From Piscicola geometra (Eukaryota > Annelida > Clitellata > Hirudinida > Piscicolidae): a DNA stretch of 64,000 nt. The position numbers were made by a program, and so were the translations under genes. Below the pieces are notes generated by a model. That model was not told the origin of the DNA, searched no databases, and was given only the letters and a program-made list of their open reading frames with translations. Below are positions 56,987-64,000 of this stretch, one piece after another; the stretch's first letter is position 1, and each line of letters starts with the position of its first letter. Where the stretch lies: NCBI GenBank assembly GCA_943735955.1, contig OX030958.1:671001-735000 (forward strand). Reading direction: 5' to 3'.

Positions 56987-59900
56987 GTACTCGTGGAAGA
57001 GAATCTTCTGCCGGAGCACTCCACTCAGCACGAACTCTGCACTCACCACCCGCAAGTCCCCACCCACCTGCACGAGCAATCAACCAAGTGGTCAGTCTTT
57101 GAAGAACTACAGAAAGAACTGATTAAGAACTGATAAATAATATTACGGCATGCAATTTGATTCTAGCCTGCTTTGAGGCATAGCGTCTGCATCATCAACA
57201 AAGTATTCATAAACAAGTTTTAATTCAAGCAGACTGTCAATGTGATGACCATCATTTTCTTAATTATCTGCATTTACTACGTTCCTCTCGAATTTCATTT
57301 CTACATAAAAAACAATTATTAATCGAACTAAAAGCAAAATGAGGCTAGACTCTTTGGGTGGCTCGCAATAAACACTCTCCAAGGTCTTGGAGCTCAGGCG
57401 TGAATAAAAGTTTAGGAAAAGTTGGTTTCGGTCGTTAATTTGGATGGCGAAATTTGACGTGAAGGAGAATTGTGAGTGATGAGAGGAAAGAACCTTGAGG
57501 GCCAGGGCGTCACACTGAGGTCGGTCCTGCATGCACGACACCACGAAGAGACTTTCCAGGTGTCGTCTGGTCGGCTGGCTTTTCAGAACCTACGTCAGTG
57601 TATTGAACTATTTGTGAGATGAAGGGTTATTTGTCCTTTATGTTCCACTAATGGATTATACCGCAATTTATTGTGCTCTATTTATTATCATTATTAATAT
57701 CTTTAATTTTTATTTATTTTTAAAGACTACATTTCCGTTTTAAAGTTAAAATTTTCTAAACGAATAGTTGGTCTGATTTGACTTATTTGCACGATTTTTA
57801 ATAACTCACTCAGATTAGCTGTATTGGCCACTCGACAATATATAAATGAACATTCAATTTTGAAGACTTTCAACCCAACTGAAAAACCTGAAAATAAATT
57901 TGAGGACGAACCTTTCCTTTAGCTGCTTCGATGACTTCTGCAAACATCAGATGAAATATAATTGATACTAAGTCCTCAAATACATTTGGCATTGAAATAA
58001 TTTATTGGTGCGGGTGGAATGTAGCGTTCTTTTGAGTTGCACGGCAAGACCAGCGTTCGCTGTATTGTCGTCTAAATGACAGATCAGGCATGGGCTGTCC
58101 ACGACGAAGAGAGATTATTTTGTCTCATTGGCCAGCGTCAAGATGCTTCCTCGTACATAATGCATAGAACAGGGACCTGCCTCAGTGCAAAACAAAATTC
58201 CTTGTTTTGGGCACCTGGAACACTTCCCGGACTCCCAAACGACCTCCAGATCATCAGCAACGATCGAAATTCTCTTCCATCTCATAAAAGCCTTGAGCAA
58301 TCTTCTGCGGGACTGTCTCTTCTCCCACCAGTTGAACTGCAAGAACCCAGTTGCAAACAACAAAGTCTTCGATTTGCCCTGGAAGTCACTTGGTTCTGAA
58401 AGCTTCAGACAAAAGGAACTCGCCATGAAAAGTGCTGCAGACGGCAGAAAGGAAGGTGTTGGTTTTGTTGCTCAACAGCTTCCAACCTTCGCAGAAAGCA
58501 TCCCAATCCCACAATTCAACGCAACACATCAAGACAACTGCACGTTGAAGAACGAACACAAATAGCACTGGCACTCACCACGCAGTTCGGGGGGATTGAC
58601 GTTCTTGGTGAGGTGGAAGGAGAGGCCGCAGAAGAGGGGCTTCAACAAGGCAGCCTCGAGACTCTCCTGCAGCTTGAAGTGGTACTTCGTCTCAGAGACT
58701 GCGTCCTCCAGTAGGTACCCCGTGCAATCTGGTGCAGTGGCGTTAAATGTAAAATTTTACGTGATTTTCATTAGGTACATTGAATGTAAGGGATTTCTAT
58801 CTTTATAAGAACAAATCAGCAACAGCTTCCGTGGCCTAGCGCTTGCACTCTAGACTCCGGATCGCTACGCTCTGGGTTCAATTCCCAGTAATAATATTTT
58901 GTTAAATAATTTTTTTAAAATATTTATATTTTTTAAAGGATTTAATTCATGTTTAAAAAAATTTAACTCGTTTTTAAGATTATTTATTTATTTATTTATA
59001 CAATTAAATAAATTAAACGATTTAATTCATGTTTAAAAAAAATTAACTCGTTTTTTAAATTATTTATTTATATAATTAATTAAATTAAACGATTTAATTC
59101 ATGTTTAAAAAAAATTAACACGTTTTTTAAATTATTTATTTATTTATTTATATAATGAATGTTCACTGTACCTACCGAAAAAGTCATTTAAAGTTGCGTG
59201 AATGTTCACTGTACCTACCGAAAAAGTTGCGTGGAATTCACTGTGGCGTCACAGTGAAATTTAAACGCCTTTTTCGGTAGGTACAGTGAACATTCAAGCA
59301 ACTTTAAACGCCTATTTCGGTAGGTACAGTGAACATTCAAGCAACTTTAAACGCCTATTTCGGTAGGTACAGTGAACATTCAAGCAACTTTAAACGCCTT
59401 TTTCGGTAGGTACAGTGAACATTCAAGCAACTTTAAACGCCTATTTCGGTAGGTACAGTGAACATTCAAGCAACTTTAAACGCCTTTTTCGGTAGGTACC
59501 GTGAACATTCAAGCAACTTTAAACGCCTATTTCGGTAGGTACAGTGAACATTCAAGCAACTTTAAACGCCTTTTTCGGTAGGTACCGTGAACATTCACGC
59601 AACTTTAAACGCCTATTTCGGTAGGTACAGTGAACATTCAAGCAACTTTTTAAATTTTTCTTACGTACAGTGATAATTATTTAATGTTTGAATTATTATT
59701 TAAATAAATTATTTTTATTTCTAATTAGAATATATTTCTATGCTTTAAAGATAAAATAATTTTTTTTTAATTATGAAAAGTATTTAATTATTTAAATAAA
59801 TAAATAACATATTTCAATGCTTAAAATATAAATGGAAAAATATTTTCAATATTTAAAAAATATTTCTCAAAAAAATGAAATTAATAAACAAACAAACAAA

Positions 59901-62900
59901 AATGTATTGAAAAAATCATGACCGGGAATTGAACCTGAGGGTAAACGGATAAAAAGTCTTCCGGATAAAAAGTCTTCGGATAAAAAGTCTCCCGGTTAAA
60001 AAGTCTTCCGGATAAAAAGTCTTCCGGATAAAAAGTCATCATCATCATCCCCACCACAATCATCATCACCACCACCACCACCAGTTATCATCAACGTCAT
60101 CATAATGTGTGTGTGTGTGCGTGTGTGTGTGTATGTGTGTGTGCGTGTTTTTGTGTGTGTTTGTGTGTGTGTGTGCGTGTGTGTGTGTTTGATGATGATG
60201 ATAACTGGTGGTGGTGGTGGTGATGATGATGGGGGTGGAAATGATGATGATGTCTTTTCATCTTGAATACTTTTTATCCGGAAGACCTTTTATCCTAGAA
60301 GCGAAAAGCCATGCTTTCACTGTACCTAATTTAAAATAACGAAAAATTTTAGGTACAGTGAGTTATCACTGTACCTACAGTTTCGCCGCCTATTTCGGTA
60401 GGTACAGCTTTCTCAATTTTTCTTGCGTACAGTGATAATTATTTAATGTTTGATTTATTATTTAAATATATTATTTTTATTTATAATTAGAATATATTTC
60501 TATGCTTCAAAGATAAAATAAGAAAAAATTTTAAAGTATGAAAAGTATTTAATTATCTAAATAAATAAATAACATATTTCAATGCTTAAAATATAAATGA
60601 AAAAATATGTTCAATATTTAAAAAATATTTCTCAAAAAAATGAATTTAATAAACAAACAAACAAAAATTTATTGAAAAAATCATGACCGGGAATTGAAAA
60701 GCCATACTTTCACTGGACCTAATTTAAAATCACGTAAAATTTTAGGTGATATTGACTGTACCTACCGTCTTGCGTGTGGTGGTGGTGGCATGTTGACGAT
60801 GCCTCAACCAACACCATTGATCATAACTGGCAACTCTTTACGAATGCATGCGTGTGTGTGTCACACGGGACAAACTTCCGCAAACTTTCAAGTGAAACAT
60901 TGTCTCAAAAGAAGGAAGTGTAATTTATGATAAAAAGTGCATTCTGATTGGTTAATTAACATGATTTTTTTGCTTAATTAATTTTATCTAGAATTTTTGA
61001 CTGTTGTTTGAGGCTGAAATATTCATTCGCTTGGAAGGAGACGGGTGCTTGAGTTTATATTGGGTTTGCAACTCCACCAAATGAGCACAAGAGACCCACC
61101 TAGGAAGACTCCTTCCTGCAAGGAGTCCCTCAACCAGTCCTGTCTCAGCACTGGCGCACCCACCGCAACTCCGCACAGCAGCTTTATCGTCCTGGTGAGC
61201 TGCTGTGATGCCAGAGTGAGAGAGCATGAGGGTCACAAACACTCATCGAAGATTCAACAGGATGAGTCGATGCTGGTGCGAAGAATGAATGCACCGATGC
61301 GAGAAAATCACAATGGTGGAAACGAAAGAACATAGGCGTAGTAACATTGGTGGTGACTATGTGGGTGCACTCCTGGACCGAGTCAACAACCAAACCACCC
61401 AGCTTCTTCACCATCTGATCAATTAATTACAATTAAATGCATTATATATTAGTCCAAAAAGAATAACTTTCAATGCAGGTTTTGGCATGGACACAAGCAA
61501 ACTGCAATGACTGAAGCACCTTGATGTACTTGATCTTTTCCACGCCAGTCAGCAGCACTCTGACCGCTTGCCTGTCTCTCCTGCTGCTCCTGCTGCTTTT
61601 GCCCCTTTTGGTGGTGTCGTTGGGGTTCACTGCTGCTGCAGCGGTAGTGGTGTTGTTGAGGCTCATTGCTTCTTCGTCTCCAGCAGTGACATCACTGCTG
61701 TCGTCAATGCTCTTCAAGATGTCTGACGAGAGCTTGCAAGCGGCAGTTTTGGGATTGTCTTTCCCTTTATTCTCCTTCCTCTTGTCCTTCTTCTTGTCCT
61801 TCTTCTTGTCATCCTTCTTACTATTATTGTCTTCTTTTTTATTGTCTTCCTTTTTATTGGCCTCCTTCTTCCTATTATTGTCTTCTTTTTTATTGTCTTC
61901 CTTTTTATTGTCCTCCTTTTTATTGTCTTCCTTTTTATTGTCTTCTTTTTTATTGTCTTCCTTTTTATTGTCTTCCTTTTTATTCTCTCCCTTTTTATTG
62001 TCTTCCTTTTTCTTCTCCTTTTTATTTTCTTCCTTTTTATTGTCTTCCTTTTTATTGTCTTCCTTTTTATTGTCTTCCTTTTTATTGTCTTCCTTTTTAT
62101 TGTCTTCCTTTTTATTGTCTTCCTTTTTATTGTCTTCCTTTTTATTGTCTTCTTTTTTATTGTCTTCCTTTTTATTGTCTTCCTTTTTATTGTCTTCCTT
62201 TTTATTGTCTTCCTTTTTATTTTCCTCCTTTTTATTGTCCCTCCCTCCATCATTGTCTCCATGCACTTTCTGCTTGCCTTCCTTGACAGCACTCGACGTC
62301 TGCAACTTCTTGCAACACCTGCGTGCACCCCTCCTCAGCCCTTCAACTCCACCACTCGTGTCCGTCCCTCCTCCACTCTGGCCAGAGGCATCTCTCTCCT
62401 CTTTCTTATTTCTACTATTTTTATTATTATTATTGTTTAAATTTGTATCATTATCATCATTATTATTTGAATTTCTATTATTATTATTATTTAAATTGTT
62501 ATTATTATTTAAATTAATATTATTTAAATTAATATTATTTAAATTAATATTATTTAAATTACTATTATTTAAATTACTATTATTTAAATTACTATTATTT
62601 AAATTACTATTATTTAAATTACTATTATTTAAATTACTATTACTTAAATTACTATTATTTAAATTACTATTATTTAAATTACTATTATTTAAATTACTAT
62701 TATTTAAATTACTATTATTTAAATTACTATTATTTAAATTACTATTATTTAAATTACTATTATTTAAATTACTATTATTTAAATTACTATTATTTAAATT
62801 ACTATTATTTAAATTACTATTATTTAAATTACTATTATTTAAATTACTATTATTTAAATTACTATTATTTAAATTACTATTATTTAAACTACTATTATTT

Positions 62901-63616
62901 AAATTACTATTATTTAAATTAATATTATTTAAATTAATATTATTTAAATTACTAGTATTATTATTTTCCTTAATTAAACTTTTAATATTATTATCAATAA
63001 TTAAACTTTTAATACTATTATCATTAATTAAACTTTTAATACTATTATCATTAATTAAACTTTTAATATTATTATCATTAATTAAACTTTTAATATTATT
63101 ATCATTAATTAAATTAATATTAGTCTTATTAAAATTATTATTATTAACATCATCGTTATTCACTTTGGAGTCCCCTTGAAGCACAAGAGCACTGCTGCTT
63201 TTCCTCGGAGCACCCGCCTTACAGACTCGAGCCTCCCTCCTCCTCCTCTTGCCATCTCCACCATCCTCCTCCTCCTCCTCCTCCTCCTCCCTCACCACCC
63301 TCCTCACAGACCTCTTCCTGCCCAAACGGAGTTTTTTGGGTCTTTTGTTGGAGTGGTCCACCACCAGAGCAGCCATGACCAACTGCTGCTCGTTGACACC
63401 TGCCTCACCGCCTCCACCAGCAGCACCCATCATCATCCCCAGCAGAGAGGTGTCACGGGGGATGCAGAGAGAGTTGCTGGTGAGACATCTCTCGTCCTGG
63501 GATGCCAGCAGCTTGCCGTCCAGCTGGAAGCCCTCCCGCACGTTCAACAGACGCCTCCTGCCTCTCTCCACACTGCACACAGACCTGTGCAGTCGATCCT
63601 TCGCTCCAGACGGCAC
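56987..63616 (-). CDS. MDC1/PTIP-like tandem-BRCT DNA-damage mediator (7 exons seen)
   Basis: Minus-strand exons: 61520 to at least 63616, 61346-61414, 61100-61199, 58579-58728, 57912-57937 (26 bp), 57494-57589 and 56987-57067, all in phase. The first exon encodes basic/acidic stretches, (NLNNS)n, (KKEDN)n and the BRCT start RVLLTGVEKIKYIK. The rest gives MVKKLGGLVVDSVQECTHIV, GAPVLRQDWLRDSLQEGVFL, LFCGLSFHLTKNVNPPELRE, VIEAAKGKVLKSQPTRRHLE and VVSAEFVLSGVLRQKILF: two BRCT domains with the conserved WL and GG/GK features. MDC1-type BRCT pairs bind phosphorylated H2A.X tails at breaks; the C-Q-D-x-P-x-C block favours MDC1 over PTIP. Neither the N-terminal start (no ATG in the 63616 frame; no FHA domain found) nor the last codons are certain. 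Confidence 0.82.
58115..58574 (-). other. Intron of the MDC1-like gene with open frames
   Basis: Two overlapping minus-strand open frames (103 and 62 codons) lie in the intron between exons 58579-58728 and 57912-57937. Composition is closer to coding than the flanks, but the phases of the flanking exons already fit each other and no BRCT residues are missing, so no exon is called here. Confidence 0.4.
58825..58890 (+). mobile_element. tRNA-like SINE head
   Basis: CCGTGGCCTAGCGCTTGCAC (A-box region) and GGGTTCAATTCCCAG (good B box and T arm) are followed by AT-rich sequence. No 3' acceptor strand pairs with the 5' end, so a SINE or tRNA relic is more likely than a working tRNA. Confidence 0.55.
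58955..59155. repeat. Threefold AT-rich tandem repeat
   Basis: Three copies of a roughly 70-bp unit (GATTTAATTCATGTTTAAAA, then TTATTTATTTATTTATATAAT). Confidence 0.75.
59155..59650. repeat. 43-bp minisatellite with an inverted leader
   Basis: About eight units of 43 bp (CGGTAGGTACAGTGAACATT, CAAGCAACTTTAAACGCC, then TATTT or TTTTT) run from about 59264. Two units in the opposite orientation precede them (59157-59235), giving a large hairpin. It lies in the 2.4-kb intron of the MDC1-like gene. Related words return at 60320-60410. Confidence 0.88.
59655..60700. repeat. Direct duplication of about 290 bp flanking a palindrome
   Basis: 59655-59935 and 60415-60695 are near-identical (CGTACAGTGATAATTATTTA at the start, ATCATGACCGGGAATTGAA at the end). 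The minus strand of the end reads TTCAATTCCCGGTCATGA, a B-box-like word. Between the copies lie the GTCTTCCGGATAAAAA array (59947-60037) and the palindrome 60037-60300. Confidence 0.8.
60037..60300. repeat. Long palindrome around a (GT)n tract
   Basis: The left arm (ATCATCATCATCCCCACCAC, CACCACCACCAGTTATCATC) and right arm (GATGATGATAACTGGTGGTG, GTGATGATGATGGGGGTGG) are inverse and enclose about 90 bp of (GT)n. The outermost words AAAAAGTC and GACCTTTTATCC keep the CTTCCGGATAAAAAG inversion. A hairpin or cruciform is possible. Confidence 0.8.
61775..62240 (-). repeat. 15-bp coding array, KKEDN pentapeptides
   Basis: About 30 units of AATAAAAAGGAAGAC (minus strand) read in frame as NKKED within the first exon of the MDC1-like gene, with occasional KKEEN, RKKEA and DKKKDKKK variants. 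The result is a highly charged K/E/D-rich linker about 150 residues long. Confidence 0.85.
62490..62955 (-). repeat. 15-bp coding array, NLNNS pentapeptides
   Basis: About 30 units of AATTTAAATAATAGT (minus strand) read NLNNS in frame, flanked by NLNNI variants. A related LIKS(L)INDN array follows at 62980-63110. The reading frame is uninterrupted despite the AT-richness. Confidence 0.88.
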
Positions 63617-64000
63617 TGCTTGATCCTTCGTGCTGCACGCTTCAAGCTGCCCACCCCCCTGCTCACCACCAAGAACACTGCATCCTCCTCTCCAACTGGA
63701 AGACTTCTTCTTCCGTTCCAGTGCTGTGGACGGGTGAGAGAGATGCTGTCACGAGTGCTTATTTTATAATTAGTCGAATACCAATAATATATCGATTTTT
63801 TAATAGCATAAAGTTACAAAAGTGTCATTTTTATGTCTAAAAAAATTCAATGAGAAATTAGGTTTTAATATTTGCGCACACCGACACAAGGTCACAATAA
63901 TTCAAAAAAACAATCGAAAAGTCGAAGAGATTCCAGATGAAAGAGTGCAGTTCTTGAAGAATAAAACTTGCCACAATAGGTCTGCATGCTCGTGAGCTTA
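63617..64000. other. Upstream of the MDC1-like exon, no firm call
   Basis: 63617-63770 is GC-rich and open in all minus-strand frames; one reads GEEDAVFLVVSRGVGSLKRA and may be part of a preceding exon or an extension of the first exon. 63770-64000 is AT-rich with no recognised feature. Confidence 0.35.

Noticed and set aside
58076..58565. Plus-strand open frames in the BRCT gene intron
   Set aside because: No homology and no splice context; the flanking exons already join in phase.
59264..59640. CRISPR-like regular repeats
   Set aside because: Units are contiguous with no unique spacers, in a eukaryotic intron; a plain minisatellite.
61521..63179. 552-codon plus-strand frame (LLLFK, SSFLL repeats)
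   Set aside because: Antisense shadow of the 15-bp coding arrays; the minus strand runs in frame into conserved BRCT sequence.

Overview
This is a eukaryotic, AT-rich, intron-bearing genome window from an invertebrate animal. GT-AG introns, animal nuclear genes (a COP9 signalosome subunit 7 homologue, an MDC1/PTIP-like BRCT protein), RTE- and CR1/Jockey-like LINEs, tRNA-derived SINEs and many hAT, piggyBac and Tc1/pogo-type DNA transposons all point that way. A spiralian (lophotrochozoan) is my best guess, but no species can be named from sequence alone. No bacterial operons, rRNA genes or CRISPR arrays were seen.

Host genes. (1) COPS7/CSN7, minus strand, about 4607-10554, at least eight exons; most of its introns are built from minisatellites that touch the splice sites. 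(2) A small secreted six-cysteine protein gene, plus strand, 24359-25490, with TATA box and polyA signal. (3) A putative Golgi type II membrane enzyme, minus strand, 28792-37888; one intron holds a 6.25-kb nested transposon and the last exon carries a frameshift. (4) An MDC1/PTIP-like tandem-BRCT gene, minus strand, about 56987-63616, whose first exon encodes long pentapeptide repeats (NLNNS and KKEDN types) before a BRCT pair spread over seven exons, one only 26 bp long.

Mobile elements fill the rest. Several hAT insertions could be delimited by terminal inverted repeats plus perfect 8-bp target duplications (658-2600, 11752-17324, 30848-37099, 38045-39218, 44015-46061, 46183-46987, 54208-55770). 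A piggyBac copy with TTAA on both sides (15083-16839) and a TA-flanked MITE lie inside the 5.6-kb hAT element. The 6.25-kb hAT copy holds two TA-flanked insertions, one of which holds a LINE that itself holds another insertion. A Tigger/pogo-like element (41687-42430), a 3-bp-TSD Harbinger-like element (52777-53585), an RTE LINE (about 19925-22430), several LINE endonuclease or RT fragments and two SINE families complete the picture.

Tandem repeats are the other dominant feature: arrays of 14, 18, about 20-24, 23 and 31 bp in COPS7 introns, a 1.25-kb 19-bp AT-rich array, 15-bp coding arrays in the BRCT gene, a 43-bp array, (CA)n tracts and a G-rich tract. The most notable observation is that COPS7 arrays start at, and copy, the 5' splice-site sequence of their introns.
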